Assembly (NCBI RefSeq): GCF_000827595.2
Contig: NZ_LN776183.1
Span: 62,001-126,000 of the forward strand
Length of the DNA stretch: 64,000 bases
From: Necropsobacter massiliensis
GTDB lineage: Bacteria; Pseudomonadota; Gammaproteobacteria; Enterobacterales; Pasteurellaceae
Direction of reading: 5' to 3'
The notes under the pieces are model-generated. The model did no database searches. It was not told the DNA's origin and saw nothing but the letters and a program-made list of their open reading frames with translations. The position numbers and the translations under genes were made by a program. Below are positions 8,139 through 19,200 of the stretch, one piece after another; the stretch's first letter is position 1; each line of letters begins with the position of its first letter.

Positions 8139-9887
8139 ATGCAGGATAAAGACCTTTCTACCGCGCAAACCTTTAAGCGTTTGTGGCCGATTATTGCGCC
8201 GTTTAAAGCTGGTTTAATCGCCGCGGCGATTACCTTGGTATTTAACGCGCTCACCGACGCCGCGCTGATTCAGATGCTGAAACCATTGTTGGATGATGGT
8301 TTCGGTAAAGCGGATGTTTCGTTTTTGAGAATGATGGCGCTGGTGGTTGTATTGCTGATTATTGTGCGCGGGGTTACCAGCTTCGTTTCAACTTACAGCC
8401 TTGCATGGGTGTCTGGTAAAGTGGTGATGACTATGCGCCGCCGCTTATTCCGTCACTTAATGTATATGCCGGTGGCGTTTTTCGACAAAAATTCCGCCGG
8501 TAAGCTATTGTCACGCATTACTTATGACAGCGAACAGGTGGCGAATTCCTCTTCCGGTTCGTTGGTAACCATTGTGCGTGAAGGCGCCTATATTATTTCT
8601 TTGCTTGGGGTGATGATTTATACCAGCTGGCAACTATCGCTGGTGCTGTTTATTATCGGGCCGATTATTGCGGTGCTGATTCGGATGGTGTCGAAAATCT
8701 TCCGCAATCTAGGGAAAAATATGCAAAATTCCATGGGCGAACTGACCTCAACCGCGGAGCAAATGTTGAAAGGGCATAAAGTGGTGTTGTCTTTTGGCGG
8801 GCAGAATCTGGAGGAAGAGCGCTTTAACCACGTCAGCAACGATATGCGTCGTAAGGGCATGAAAGTGATGATGGCGGATGCCATTTCCGATCCTATTGTG
8901 CAGATTATCGCCTCTTTTGCGCTTTCCGCTGTGCTGTATTTGGCGACCTTGCCGGAAATTATGAGCCAGAATCTGACCGCCGGCTCGTTTACCGTGGTGT
9001 TTTCCTCTATGCTGGCGATGATGCGCCCGCTAAAATCGCTGACCAATGTGAATGCGCAGTTTCAGCGCGGCATGGCGGCTTGCCAGACATTGTTCGCCAT
9101 TTTGGATATGGAAACTGAAAAAGATAACGGGCGTTACAGTATCGAAAAAGCCAAGGGCGACATCAGTTTTAAACATGTAACTTTCAGTTATGAAGGGCGG
9201 GAAAGTCGGGCGCTGAACGATATTTCCTTTGATATTCCGCATGGCAAAACGGTTGCGCTGGTGGGGCGTTCCGGTTCCGGCAAATCTACGATAGCGAATT
9301 TGGTTACGCGTTTTTATGACATTGAACAAGGCGAAATTACTTTAGACGGCGTGAATATTCAGGATTATACGCTGCGCAATTTGCGCGAAAACTGCGCCGT
9401 CGTGTCGCAGCAGGTACATCTGTTTAACGATACGATTGCCAATAATATTGCTTATGCGGCGGCAAACAAATATAGCCGAGAGGAAATAATCAACGCGGCA
9501 AGAGCGGCGCACGCCATGGAATTTATTGAACAGCTGGAAAACGGTTTAGATACGGTGATTGGGGAAAATGGCGCTAGCCTGTCCGGCGGTCAGCGTCAAC
9601 GTTTGGCGATTGCGCGGGCGCTGTTGCGTGATTCTCCGGTGCTGATTTTGGACGAGGCCACCTCGGCGTTGGATACGGAATCGGAACGTGCGATCCAAGC
9701 TGCGCTGGAAGAATTGCAGAAAGACCGTACCGTATTGGTGATTGCACACCGTCTGTCCACCATTGAAAAAGCCGATGAAATTTTGGTGATTGAACACGGC
9801 GAAATCAAAGAGCGCGGCAATCATGCCGAACTGCTGGGGTTAGACGGCGTTTATAAACAGTTACATAGTATGCAATTTGCTCATTAA
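8139..9887 (+). CDS. msbA: Lipid A export ATP-binding/permease MsbA
   Basis: This homodimeric ABC exporter flips core-lipid A across the inner membrane. At 582 residues it equals E. coli MsbA. It has an N-terminal six-helix transmembrane domain followed by an ATPase with Walker [10 protein letters not shown] (near 380), signature [10 protein letters not shown] (near 480), Walker [13 protein letters not shown] and the H-loop IAHRLST. It heads the lipid A/KDO operon msbA-lpxK-ycaR-kdsB. No terminator separates it from comEC, so read-through is possible. Confidence 0.97.
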   Translation: MQDKDLSTAQTFKRLWPIIAPFKAGLIAAAITLVFNALTDAALIQMLKPLLDDGFGKADVSFLRMMALVVVLLIIVRGVTSFVSTYSLAWVSGKVVMTMRRRLFRHLMYMPVAFFDKNSAGKLLSRITYDSEQVANSSSGSLVTIVREGAYIISLLGVMIYTSWQLSLVLFIIGPIIAVLIRMVSKIFRNLGKNMQNSMGELTSTAEQMLKGHKVVLSFGGQNLEEERFNHVSNDMRRKGMKVMMADAISDPIVQIIASFALSAVLYLATLPEIMSQNLTAGSFTVVFSSMLAMMRPLKSLTNVNAQFQRGMAACQTLFAILDMETEKDNGRYSIEKAKGDISFKHVTFSYEGRESRALNDISFDIPHGKTVALVGRSGSGKSTIANLVTRFYDIEQGEITLDGVNIQDYTLRNLRENCAVVSQQVHLFNDTIANNIAYAAANKYSREEIINAARAAHAMEFIEQLENGLDTVIGENGASLSGGQRQRLAIARALLRDSPVLILDEATSALDTESERAIQAALEELQKDRTVLVIAHRLSTIEKADEILVIEHGEIKERGNHAELLGLDGVYKQLHSMQFAH

Positions 9888-9914
9888 CGGGCTTATTAAC
9901 GGGAAAGTGCGGTC

Positions 9915-10910
9915 ATGAATTTTTGGTATGCTTCCGGAGGCTTGGCGCTGTTGTTGAAATGGCTGTTGGCGCCGTTTTCTGCGCTGTTTTGGTTGATTTC
10001 TCAACTGCGCCGCAGTTTGCTGCAACGCGGTATTTTGCCCACCTATCGTGCGCCGGTGCCGGTTGTCATTGTGGGGAATCTGTCTGTCGGCGGCAACGGC
10101 AAAACACCGGTTGTGATTTGGCTGGTGCAACAGTTACAGCGGCAAGGGCTGAACGTCGGCGTGATTTCGCGCGGTTATGGCAGTCGTTCACCGCTGTATC
10201 CACGCTTGGTGACGGCAAATGACGACCCGGTTCAAGCCGGCGATGAACCGCTGCTGATTGCGCAACGTACCGGCGTGCCGGTATGTATTGCACCTGATCG
10301 GAAACAGGCCGTAGAGTTATTATTGCGCCATGCGGACTGTGATCTAATCGTCAGCGATGACGGATTGCAGCGTTATCAATTACAGCGTGATTTCGAGATT
10401 GTGGTGATCGATGCCGAACGCGGTCTGGGCAACGGTTTTGTGCTGCCGGCGGGACCGTTGCGTGAGTCGGCGCGGCGTTTGGCGTCTGTAGATTTGATTA
10501 TTGCCAATGGAGCGCCCCATCCGTATGCACAAGCGGTAATGCGGCTGGTGCCGAAATATGCGGTTAATTTATTTAACGGCAAATCTCGCGCATTAAGTGA
10601 ATTGCGCGGGGAGGCGATTAATGCCATTGCCGGAATCGGCAATCCAGCGCGCTTTTTTAGCATGTTGCAAAAATTCGGGTTCGAGCTTGCCGAATGTTGT
10701 GCGTTTCAGGATCATCAGCGCTTTGAACCCGCGCAGTTTGAAAAATTCGATAAAAAACGACTGCTCTTGATGACCGAAAAAGACGCGGTAAAATGTCGTG
10801 CTTTTGCACAAGAGAACTGGTGGTATGTGCCGGTGGAAGCGGAAATCAATGATGAAGCGGCGGCATTTTTTATCGACAACATTATGACAGGAGTAAAAGG
10901 TGAACGCTAG
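9915..10910 (+). CDS. lpxK: Tetraacyldisaccharide 4'-kinase
   Basis: LpxK phosphorylates the 4' position of the lipid A disaccharide at the inner membrane. It has an N-terminal membrane anchor ([19 protein letters not shown]), the P-loop region [13 protein letters not shown], the GDEPLLIA segment and the DDGLQRYQL motif typical of the family; 331 residues is the expected length. The 27-base gap after msbA contains a USS (aagtgcggt) ending 2 bases before the ATG, where the ribosome-binding site should be, so translation probably depends on coupling or a weak site. Its last 11 bases overlap ycaR. Confidence 0.95.
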   Translation: MNFWYASGGLALLLKWLLAPFSALFWLISQLRRSLLQRGILPTYRAPVPVVIVGNLSVGGNGKTPVVIWLVQQLQRQGLNVGVISRGYGSRSPLYPRLVTANDDPVQAGDEPLLIAQRTGVPVCIAPDRKQAVELLLRHADCDLIVSDDGLQRYQLQRDFEIVVIDAERGLGNGFVLPAGPLRESARRLASVDLIIANGAPHPYAQAVMRLVPKYAVNLFNGKSRALSELRGEAINAIAGIGNPARFFSMLQKFGFELAECCAFQDHQRFEPAQFEKFDKKRLLLMTEKDAVKCRAFAQENWWYVPVEAEINDEAAAFFIDNIMTGVKGER

Positions 10911-11091
10911 ACTATTGGAAATTGTTGCCTGTCCGATGTGTCAGGGCAGATTGAAATACGACAAGGAACACGAACGGCTTATCTGCAATTTTGATAAGGT
11001 ATGTTATCCGATTGCGCACGGCATTCCGGTGTTATTGGCAGAGCAGGCGCAAGCATTAACGGAGCCGACACGGGAGTCTGCCGATGCTTAA
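10900..11091 (+). CDS. ycaR: Trm112/UPF0434-family small zinc-ribbon-like protein
   Basis: This 63-residue protein begins at GTG (10900), with AGGAG upstream inside lpxK, and overlaps lpxK by 11 bp and kdsB by 8 bp. [14 protein letters not shown] carries one CxxC pair; the second expected pair is not complete ([10 protein letters not shown]). It is conserved between lpxK and kdsB in many gammaproteobacteria. Its role is unknown; Trm112-type proteins are methyltransferase partners, which need not apply here. Confidence 0.9.
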   Translation: MNARLLEIVACPMCQGRLKYDKEHERLICNFDKVCYPIAHGIPVLLAEQAQALTEPTRESADA

Positions 11092-11863
11092 ATTTACTGT
11101 TATTATTCCGGCCCGTTTCGCATCCAGCCGTTTACCGGGCAAGCCGCTGGCGGATATTGCCGGCAAACCGATGATTCAGCATGTATGGGAAAAAGCCTGC
11201 CAGTCAGGTGCCGAACGGGTGATTGTGGCTACCGACAATGAACAGGTAGCGCAGGCGGTGCGGCAGTTCGGCGGTGAAGTTTGTATGACCTCGGAAAAAC
11301 ATAACTCCGGTACCGAACGACTGGCGGAAGTGGTGCAGCGATTCAATATCGCCGATGATGAAATTATCGTCAATATTCAAGGGGATGAACCGCTGATTCC
11401 GCCGCTGATTGTGCGTCAGGTGGCGGAAAATCTGGCGCAATATCGGGTAAATATGGCAACGCTGGCGGTCAAAATCGAACAGGCGGAAGAGCTGTTTAAT
11501 CCGAATGTGGTGAAAGTGCTGACCGATAAAGACGGCTATGTGCTGTATTTTTCTCGCGCGGTTATCCCATGGGAGCGCGATCAGTTCGCCTTATTGCAAC
11601 AAGGTAAGCTGACGGTCGAGCAACTTAGCTTGGCAGACCATTATTTACGCCATATCGGCATTTATGCTTATCGCGCCGGTTTTATTCGTCGTTATGTGCA
11701 ATGGCAACCAAGCGCGCTGGAACAAATCGAAAGTTTGGAACAGCTGCGGGTGCTGTGGTACGGTGAAAAAATTCATGTGGAAGCGGCCAAAGCGGTGCCG
11801 GCAGTCGGTGTGGATACCGCAGAAGATCTAGAAAAAGTGCGGTCAATTTTGGGGCATTTTTAA
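11084..11863 (+). CDS. kdsB: 3-deoxy-manno-octulosonate cytidylyltransferase
   Basis: KdsB makes CMP-KDO, the sugar donor for the inner core of lipooligosaccharide, in the cytoplasm. The N-terminal nucleotide-binding loop [36 protein letters not shown] and the catalytic-site stretch [11 protein letters not shown] are all present in 259 residues. It overlaps the end of ycaR. A USS lies in its last codons (about 11835). Confidence 0.96.
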   Translation: MLKFTVIIPARFASSRLPGKPLADIAGKPMIQHVWEKACQSGAERVIVATDNEQVAQAVRQFGGEVCMTSEKHNSGTERLAEVVQRFNIADDEIIVNIQGDEPLIPPLIVRQVAENLAQYRVNMATLAVKIEQAEELFNPNVVKVLTDKDGYVLYFSRAVIPWERDQFALLQQGKLTVEQLSLADHYLRHIGIYAYRAGFIRRYVQWQPSALEQIESLEQLRVLWYGEKIHVEAAKAVPAVGVDTAEDLEKVRSILGHF

Positions 11864-11873
11864 TGTACAGCTG

Positions 11874-13703
11874 ATGATGTTTGATGCGAAAGCCTTTCTT
11901 GCTAATGTTACCCATGACCCCGGCGTATATCGTATGTATGACGATAAAGATCGGGTTATTTATGTGGGCAAAGCAAAAGATCTGAAAAAGCGCCTTGCCA
12001 GTTATTTTCGCACCAATCTATCTAGCCGCAAAACCGAAGCGCTGGTGGCAGCAATCCGTCGCATTGAAACGACCATTACCTCATCAGAAACCGAGGCGCT
12101 GTTGCTTGAGCATAATTACATCAAGACATTTCAGCCGCGCTATAACGTGCTGTTGCGCGATGATAAATCTTATCCCTATATTCTGCTGACCAAAGAACGC
12201 CATCCGCGTATTACCGCCTACCGTGGGGCAAAGAAAATTCAAGGGGAATATTTCGGTCCGTATCCGGATGCGGGGGCTGTGCGTGAAACCTTATCGTTAT
12301 TGCAGAAATTATTTCCGGTGCGCCAATGTGAAAATTCCGTTTACCGCAATCGTTCCCGCCCTTGTTTGCAGTATCAGATCGGGCGTTGTAGCGCGCCTTG
12401 TGTTGCTGGCTATGTCAGCGATGAAGAATATAACCAGCAGGTGAATTTTGCTCGTTTATTTTTGCAAGGCAAAGATCAGCAAGTGTTGGATCATCTGATC
12501 GCCAAAATGGAACAGGCAAGCGCCCGGCTGGATTTTGAACAGGCGGCGCGTTATCGTGACCAGATTCAGGCAGTGCGTGCGGTGACGGAAAAACAATTCG
12601 TTACTAACGAACGGCTGGATGATATTGATATTATTTCTATCGCTTATCGGCTCGGTGTGGCTTGCGTGCAGGTATTGTTTATTCGACAGGGCAAAGTGCT
12701 GGGTAACCGCAGCTATTTTCCGAAAGTGCCTGCCGATACGGATCTGTCCGAATTGACGGAAACCTTTGTCGGACAGTTTTATTTGCAAGCACATCAAGGG
12801 CGCAGCATTCCAAACAGTATTATTGTGGACCATACACTGACCCAGAAAACCGAACTAGAAACCTTACTAACCGAGCAGGCAGGACGTCGGGTGCTGATTC
12901 AAGACCGTGCAAAGGGCAATAAGAGTAAATATTTGCAGCTGGCGCAAATGAATGCCAAGGCAGCGCTGGTCACGCAACTGAAACAATCTTCATTAATGCG
13001 CGAACGTTATGCCGAGTTGCAAAAGGTGTTGGCTATTGCGCCGATTAAGCGCATGGAATGTTTTGATATTAGTCATACCATGGGCGCACAAACGATAGCC
13101 TCCTGCGTGGTATTTAATCAGGACGGTCCGTTAAAACCCGATTACCGCCGTTTTAATATCAGCGGCATTACCGGCGGGGATGATTATGCGGCAATGGAAC
13201 AGGCATTGTTGAAGCGCTATGATCGCGCGCTGGAAGAAGATAAAATTCCCGATATTATTTTTATTGACGGCGGTAAAGGGCAACTTGGGCGAGCGTTGCA
13301 GGTGTTTCAGCAACTGAATGTGGCATGGGATAAAAACCGACCGTTGCTGATCGGCGTTGCCAAAGGGGTGGACCGTAAAGCGGGGCTGGAAACTCTGATT
13401 ATCAGCCAACAAGGCAGAGAATTGCATTTGCCGCCGGACAGTTTGGCGCTGCATCTGATTCAGCATATTCGCGACGAGAGCCATAACCATGCGATTGGCG
13501 GTCATCGTAATAAACGACAGAAAGCCTTTACGCACAGCAATCTGGAAAATATCGCCGGTGTAGGCGCCAAACGCCGGCAGGCATTGCTGAAATATTTGGG
13601 CGGCATGCAAGGCGTAAAAAACGCCACAGTGGATGAAATAGCCTCCGTACCCGGTATTTCTGCGGCGCTGGCAGAAAAAATTGTCGAGGCGCTGAAAAGT
13701 TAA
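11874..13703 (+). CDS. uvrC: Excinuclease ABC subunit C
   Basis: UvrC makes the 3' and 5' incisions in nucleotide excision repair. Its 609 residues show the GIY-YIG nuclease ([25 protein letters not shown], residues about 18-42), a cysteine-containing segment, the UVR domain [12 protein letters not shown] that binds UvrB, the RNase H-like nuclease ([21 protein letters not shown]) and a tandem helix-hairpin-helix end ([21 protein letters not shown]). Two ATGs (11874 and 11877) are equivalent. It lies 10 bp after kdsB. I recall pgsA following uvrC in other gammaproteobacteria; here the cassette with slam follows instead. Confidence 0.96.
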   Translation: MMFDAKAFLANVTHDPGVYRMYDDKDRVIYVGKAKDLKKRLASYFRTNLSSRKTEALVAAIRRIETTITSSETEALLLEHNYIKTFQPRYNVLLRDDKSYPYILLTKERHPRITAYRGAKKIQGEYFGPYPDAGAVRETLSLLQKLFPVRQCENSVYRNRSRPCLQYQIGRCSAPCVAGYVSDEEYNQQVNFARLFLQGKDQQVLDHLIAKMEQASARLDFEQAARYRDQIQAVRAVTEKQFVTNERLDDIDIISIAYRLGVACVQVLFIRQGKVLGNRSYFPKVPADTDLSELTETFVGQFYLQAHQGRSIPNSIIVDHTLTQKTELETLLTEQAGRRVLIQDRAKGNKSKYLQLAQMNAKAALVTQLKQSSLMRERYAELQKVLAIAPIKRMECFDISHTMGAQTIASCVVFNQDGPLKPDYRRFNISGITGGDDYAAMEQALLKRYDRALEEDKIPDIIFIDGGKGQLGRALQVFQQLNVAWDKNRPLLIGVAKGVDRKAGLETLIISQQGRELHLPPDSLALHLIQHIRDESHNHAIGGHRNKRQKAFTHSNLENIAGVGAKRRQALLKYLGGMQGVKNATVDEIASVPGISAALAEKIVEALKS

Positions 13704-13801
13704 TGCCAATGTCATCTTATTCGCCGGCAGGCGCCGATAAATTCTGTTTGCGCCGCTCTTCTCGTGCCAGATATTCCGTGCTTGAGCCATATCAAGTGCG
13801 G

Positions 13802-15265
13802 TTAAAATTGCCACTCGACATTTAGTTGAATTTCATTCTGTTTATAGGAATACAGCCAGTCCACATTGCTCCGGTTGTCGGAATGTTTCAACCATAGGCT
13901 CGGCGTCATGCCGTAAAACTGCCATGTCGGCATTTTCAATATGACCAGATAAACCTGTTGATTATCCCGTCGAGTTTGGTTTAACGCTCCATTGAAGCCG
14001 CGGTAGTCATAACGGCGCAATAACGCCAGCAGAGTCGCATCCAGTCCGAACCCAAATTGCCGGTTGATGCCCGCGCGTAGCCCGTACAGATAATAATCAT
14101 CAGCCTTGTCTGCGGTGCGCCGATACTGTCCGTCAAGCCCGCCGAACAAGGTTGTTTGTTCGGCAACGGTGTAATACAAGGTCGTATAGAGCGCACTGAG
14201 ATCCGCCATGTGCAGTGCGTTATAGTGCGGTGAATATTGCAGTCTTTTTTGTTCCATTTGTACATTCAGCCAATGTTGCGTACCAATCCGGCGGTTCAGT
14301 GTGCCTTGTACGCCCCACGCCCGCGAATAAGTGCGGTTGCCTAGGCGATTATATTCAAACAAGGGCGTAAGGGTCAGTTCGGTTTTCATGTTCTGATAAC
14401 GATAGCCAAAATAAACTTTGCTGCTGTCTTCGGCATATTCTCCGGCATGCGGATAAAAATGACCGTAGCTGTTCAGATAAAAGTACATGCCGTGATGACC
14501 GGATAATGCCGTCTGTTTCTGTGCGCTGACCTCATAGCGCCAACCCTGCGCATCGGCGGCAGGTGGCGAGGTAAAGCGAGCGAAACAGTGATCGCCTTGG
14601 TTCAGTGTGCAAAAACTGCGTTCGGAGGACTGATTAATATTGGTGGCGTACTGGTACCCTAAGCTAAAAGCCAGCTGCCATTTTTGCCGTTGTGCCAGTG
14701 CCTGACGGTAGTCGTCGATATTGTACCGAACGCTATCCGGCAGCGGCAATCTCGCCAGTTGGTTAAAAAGTGCGGTGGATTCTCGGCTTTTTTTGTTTTC
14801 AAACAGCACGCGTGCCAGATCCAACTGAGCGCGGATAAAGCTCGGATCTGCCTGTAGCAGTTGACGATAGCGTTGTTCCGCCGTCTCCATGTCGCCTTTT
14901 TGGCGCGCCAGTGTAGCTTCAGCAAATAAAACCAATTCGGGGTGATGGGCCTTGAACGTTTGATAGTGCATAAGGAGTTTTTCCGCCTCAGTCCATAACT
15001 GCCGGTTTAAGGCGAAAAATAGCGCCTGCCCGACCGCTTCGGCATTATGCTCAATAATGACTGATTGACCGTCGAAATTGAGTTCATTTTCAGTTGCCGG
15101 TGCATCAATTGTTTGTTCGTCCACTCGGCTTTCTTGTTCTTGTTGCCGGCTTATCCGACTGTGCTGCTGCCAAAGCTGAACGGCATCATGATTATTGGGT
15201 GTTTGTGCCACGGTCAAGGTTGCCGTACAAGCGGTTATCAATAACGGCGGCAGGATGCGAAACAT
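13802..15265 (-). CDS. slam: Slam-type outer-membrane assembly/translocation protein (DUF560)
   Basis: Slams are outer-membrane proteins that move lipoproteins or soluble hemophores to the cell surface. The chosen ATG (15265) starts the signal peptide MFRILPPLLITACTATLTVAQ; an ATG 14 codons upstream (15307) is also possible. A periplasmic TPR region follows (EAEKLLMHYQTFKAHHPEL, DPSFIRAQLDLARVLFENKK), then from about residue 200 a beta-barrel of alternating strands ending in the outer-membrane signature NVEWQF. Mature length and domain order fit the DUF560 family. It is the last gene after the receptor and hemophore, so its client is most likely the adjacent hemophore. Its TAA stop shares its last A with a USS (13794-13802), and another USS lies inside (near 14768). 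Confidence 0.85.
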   Translation of the reverse strand: MFRILPPLLITACTATLTVAQTPNNHDAVQLWQQHSRISRQQEQESRVDEQTIDAPATENELNFDGQSVIIEHNAEAVGQALFFALNRQLWTEAEKLLMHYQTFKAHHPELVLFAEATLARQKGDMETAEQRYRQLLQADPSFIRAQLDLARVLFENKKSRESTALFNQLARLPLPDSVRYNIDDYRQALAQRQKWQLAFSLGYQYATNINQSSERSFCTLNQGDHCFARFTSPPAADAQGWRYEVSAQKQTALSGHHGMYFYLNSYGHFYPHAGEYAEDSSKVYFGYRYQNMKTELTLTPLFEYNRLGNRTYSRAWGVQGTLNRRIGTQHWLNVQMEQKRLQYSPHYNALHMADLSALYTTLYYTVAEQTTLFGGLDGQYRRTADKADDYYLYGLRAGINRQFGFGLDATLLALLRRYDYRGFNGALNQTRRDNQQVYLVILKMPTWQFYGMTPSLWLKHSDNRSNVDWLYSYKQNEIQLNVEWQF

Positions 15266-15330
15266 TGTGCCTGTTATGTGACGGCGATTAACATAAAAAG
15301 AAACCATAAATCTGCTGTTATAACTAATTG

Positions 15331-15359
15331 AAACAAAAAGGGGGGAGCGCGTTCCCCCG
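15331..15359 (-). terminator. Intra-operon terminator/attenuator between hemophore and slam
   Basis: On the minus strand a GC-rich stem GGGGGA/TCCCCC (6 bp, loop acgcgc) is followed by C and then TTTTTG. It lies 8 bases after the hemophore stop. It should stop part of the transcription, making the hemophore more abundant than its translocator. Confidence 0.75.
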
Positions 15360-15366
15360 AATATTA

Positions 15367-16155
15367 TTATTTTTTCGTGCCGCCGAATGCGGTGTCGTAT
15401 TGGTTATGTCCGGCGAATTTCGCATAACCGGCTAACGCCGCCGCATTATTACCGAAGAAATGACCTTGTGTGGTACCTGCTACGGTTTTATTCGCAACTG
15501 CAGCGCCTGAGAACGCATTACCGCTGATCTTCGCATCATTGATGCTCACCGTTAAGCCGGTTTTGCTCATTGAGCCGTTAACTTGTTTTTTGCCGAAATC
15601 GGCGGTCAGCTCGCCTTTTAGCATTTCAGCCCCCAACTTGCCGTGCTGATTAATGCCCTGCACGCTATACACGGCTTTTCCGCCGGTCGGCATGTTTTGT
15701 GTTTGGTTGTTACCGGCATAATATACCACCCGATCCTGCTTGGCATTGGCGCCGTTGCCCAGCCATTCACCGTAGTATAATTCCTGCGTGCCGACTTTTT
15801 TAAACGCAAAGTTGCCTAATTTGCCGTGGAAACCCGGCACCCAACTTGGAATGTTGTTCATGTTTAACACCACAACACCGTTTTTATCCTGCCCACCCAG
15901 TGATTTCGGCACCAGCACGTTATTAGCAACCTTGGTCAGTGATTGAAAGCTGGTAACTTTGGAGGTGACGCCTTGCACTTCAACACCAGGTAATCCGCCG
16001 GGATCGGAATGGAACCAGCCGTCGTGTTTAGCAGAAGGGTTTTTTACGCTCAACACAGCATTGTTATTGGATATGCCGGAGCTAATGTTGGCATTGGCGC
16101 TGAGTGTTATTGCGCAAGATAGGCAAAGTGCGGTGGCTAAAATGGATTTTTTCAT
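15367..16155 (-). CDS. hphA: Secreted hemophilin/HphA-like hemophore (Slam substrate)
   Basis: I start it at the ATG at 16155, which has AGGAGA upstream and begins the signal peptide MKKSILATALCLSCAITLSANA (cut expected after Ala22). The mature protein is about 240 residues. An N-terminal domain rich in Gly and Trp with several His (KHDGWFHSDPGG, VPGFHGKLG) is followed by a TbpB-like eight-strand barrel ending GHFFGNNAAALAGYAKFAG...AFGGTKK, the hallmark of Slam clients. There is no proper lipobox, so it should be released as a soluble protein, like hemophilin of Haemophilus haemolyticus and HphA of Acinetobacter. Heme binding is inferred from this resemblance and from its neighbours. A USS encodes Thr-Ala-Leu inside the signal peptide. 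Confidence 0.75.
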   Translation of the reverse strand: MKKSILATALCLSCAITLSANANISSGISNNNAVLSVKNPSAKHDGWFHSDPGGLPGVEVQGVTSKVTSFQSLTKVANNVLVPKSLGGQDKNGVVVLNMNNIPSWVPGFHGKLGNFAFKKVGTQELYYGEWLGNGANAKQDRVVYYAGNNQTQNMPTGGKAVYSVQGINQHGKLGAEMLKGELTADFGKKQVNGSMSKTGLTVSINDAKISGNAFSGAAVANKTVAGTTQGHFFGNNAAALAGYAKFAGHNQYDTAFGGTKK

Positions 16156-16298
16156 ATAAAATCTCCTAATTTTGTGAGGGCTTTCCTCATTGTAATCATT
16201 GCATACATCATGATGTATGCGCTGCAAGACAGCAAAATTCGGGTCAAGCGAGTGTTTTGCTGTCTTTTTTAAACAACGGAATTATGCCGTTCCATTGC
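16156..16298 (-). promoter_or_regulatory. Structured 143-base leader between receptor and hemophore genes
   Basis: On the minus strand four stem-loops follow one another: AACGG/CCGTT (16275-16291); a 12-bp stem aagacagcaaaa/ttttgctgtctt (16226-16237 with 16255-16266); a perfect 20-bp palindrome GCATACATCATGATGTATGC (16201-16220); and TGAGG/CCTCA (16175-16189) just before the ribosome-binding site. None has a U-tract in the coding direction, so they should not terminate. They could mark an RNA processing or stability element, or an operator for a dimeric regulator. Confidence 0.6.
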
Positions 16299-19200
16299 TT
16301 AAAATTTCGCCGTTAGACCTAGTTTAAAGGTTCTGCCCGGTGCCGGAATCATGGAACGGGTCATCGGATCCAGATAATAGCGATCAGTTAAATTGGTGCC
16401 GGTCAGTTCAATACTTAAATCTGGCGAAAAGGCATAGCGGATGTAAGCATCCACCACCAGTACCGGCTGCCATGACATCGGGCGATTCCAGTTCCAGAAC
16501 GTATTATTTTTATCAAGTCCCTGTTCATAGATCCGTTGTTCATCTTTATTCACCGCCTTGCTGTGGTACAGCCAGCGGCTGCCGATTTCCAGTTTGCGTT
16601 CAAAGAAACGGCCGCCGATATTGGCGCTGATCGAATATTTCGGTTGCAGCTGGGTACGCAGATAGCCCATCGGGAAACCGCCGGTCATACATTTCGGTAA
16701 GCGTAATTCAACAGGATCAAGTTCTACTGCGGTATTGGCATCACAAACTTTATTTTTTAAATGATATTCAAACCCCAGATCGGCAAAGTAGTCGCCGTTG
16801 TCATAACGAGCCTGCAATTCAATACCTTCCAACTTGCGTTTATCCAGCTGTATGAAACGGAACTCGGTATCCCGATCGATCACGTTTTTAGTAACATTGT
16901 GGTAGTAACTGAGTTTAATATCCGCTTTGGTGGGGGTGGCGAACCAGTGACCGAAATCGTATGCGTAGCCCAGTTCGATATTGCGTGCCTTTTCCGGTTT
17001 CAGTTTGGCATCTTTAAAGCGTGCTGAAGTTCCCGGGCTAGCAGAAAAACCGATAGTGGTTTCAAAGATGCTCGGCATGCGGGCATATTGCACATAGCGG
17101 AGATAAACGCGGGAATGGTCGGTTAAAAACGCGGTGGCGGAAAATGCCGGAGAAAAGGCATGACCGCGTTGTTTTTTCACTGATTTCAACAGTTCTTCTT
17201 TTTTTAGTTTTTCTTCAATTGGACCTGTTATTCTCTTTTGATATTTATATTCTGTTTTGCCGGTTTTGGGGTTTTTGACCAGTTCGTTTTTCAATGTACC
17301 GTTATAAAACGGATTGTCTTCTCGGTGTAGGCGTCCATCAGAATGATAACGCCATGATATTGCTTTATTCTCACTAACGATACCGTTTTCGCAGTGACCA
17401 AAACAATTCATTTTTAATAATGTATGTAATGCCTCGTTTCGTTTTTCTTCCGATGAGTTTAAATTATGAAAATCTGCATTGGCTTTAAGATAAGTATCCC
17501 ATTCTTTTTTGGAGAGTACTCTATCGTAGTTAATTTCTTGTCCTACAGTAATCGTATCTGTTGAAAGCTCACCGGAATTCAGGAGTTCCGCCAGATAATC
17601 ATCATAAGACCAGTATTCGTTGTAACGTCCGCCGGCGGTCAATGCCAGCCAGTCGGTTGGTCGGTAATGAAAATTGAGCGCGATGTCCCATTCCTGCCGG
17701 CGTCCGAGACGCGGCGGGGCTTCGTAGGTGGTAAAACCGTCGTTACGGTTTGATTTGCCCGGGTTAGAACTGGTTAAATGTTCGCGTTGCAGCGCGCCGG
17801 AAAAGGTGAGATCCAGTTTATCGGTCAGCTTCATCACATTGCTTAAATTCACCCCGCGGCGAGTGTTATGCGCCTGCATTTGTGCGCTGTTGACCAATGT
17901 ATATTTGCCCGTATTCGGATGTTGTCGCACAATCGGATCGCCGTTGCGGTGCAGACAGGCGTAATCGACAATCAGCACATCTCTGCCGGAATTCGCGCTT
18001 GTCCAGTCCTGCCGTTCTTGTACGCAGCTGCTTGTCATGGCAAACCATTGGTAAAATGCCGGATCCTGTAATATGGCTTTCGGATCATTAATTTCGCGTG
18101 GATTACCGCCCGAGGTGTTGGTCAGGCTATCGGTGCGGGTGTACCACAAGCCCAGTTTTAAATCGAGCCAGTCGTTATCCTCCGGATTGTAGGCATAATC
18201 AAAATTCAATGCGGATTGCTTAACAGTGGAAAGCGGCCATTGCGGAATAAACCCGTGAAAGCTACGGAAATCCAGACGAGAAGGCATAATTTCGCCGTAA
18301 GTGGTTTTAGTATGGCGATAGCCCAGCTTGATTTGCTGTGTTTTAGTCGGTCGCACTGTGGTTTTCAGCAAGTAAGATTCCATCAGACTGGACGTATTCG
18401 GTACTTCCGTATGCGGGCGGTATATGGTGGCGGCAAAGGGCAGATTCGGTTCCATTTGCTTAATGGAAATATCCGAGCCTTTGATATCAATGTCTCCTTC
18501 GTAATTATGTGCGCCGCCTTTGCCCGCTAAATAGTTGCCTTTGCTGCGATAGCTGTAGGCAGCCAGTAAATCAAATTTATCTTCTCTGAGCCCCACTGCC
18601 AGACGCATAGCATTGTCATGCCCCCACGAACCTTTGGTTTTCGGTTTGATGAGCGCATGCGGTGAGAAAAAACCTAAAATACATTGTCCGGTTTCACGGC
18701 AATCCTTACCGTTATCGAAATCAGGAATACGTTCTTTCACCGAATTATTGCTGGCTTCCAGTTTTAATTCGGCGCCGACCCGTTGTCCCGGCTTGAGAAT
18801 ATCGTCCACATCAATGGTGCGCATTTTAATTGCGCCGCCGATACCCGAAGCATTCCCGGAGGCGATATCCGGTCCTTTTTCCACGGTAATACCGGCGATT
18901 AGGTTCGGATCAAGATAGTTGCGGTTATTGGCGCCGTTATAGCCGCGCCAAGTGGTGATTGCCTGCTCTGTACCGTCGATGGTAACCGGAATTCGCCCTT
19001 CGCCTTGAATGCCGCGGATATTCGGATCCACCGCACCGCTGTTGCGCGCATCACCGCTGTAAACGCCGTTAAACCCCTGAAACAAATCCGCCGGTGTTGC
19101 GCCTTTATACCGCTCGACGGTTTCTTTATCGGCATACATATTGGTAATATTGCGCAAATAGACTTCGTCTTTGCGTTGTTCGTCTTGCTGTTCGCTGCTG

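Noticed and set aside
13704-13801. Minus-strand peptide EYLAREERRKQNLSAPAGE ending in a stop between slam and uvrC
   Set aside because: It looks a little like a protein C-terminus, but the frame is very short and has no start or known family. It could be a scar of a lost gene, not a feature I can support.
13131-13814. 227-codon open frame antisense to the end of uvrC
   Set aside because: It lies almost wholly opposite the clearly coding uvrC, and has no family features.
15367-16155. Reading the hemophore as a surface lipoprotein through Cys14
   Set aside because: The residues before Cys14 (L-C-L-S) do not fit a lipobox, the Cys is too early in the hydrophobic core, and a good signal peptidase I site (SANA-N) follows.
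16226-16270. Rho-independent terminator on the plus strand (12-bp stem then T6)
   Set aside because: It has the right form on the plus strand, but no plus-strand gene lies upstream for many kb. I treat it as part of the minus-strand leader structure.
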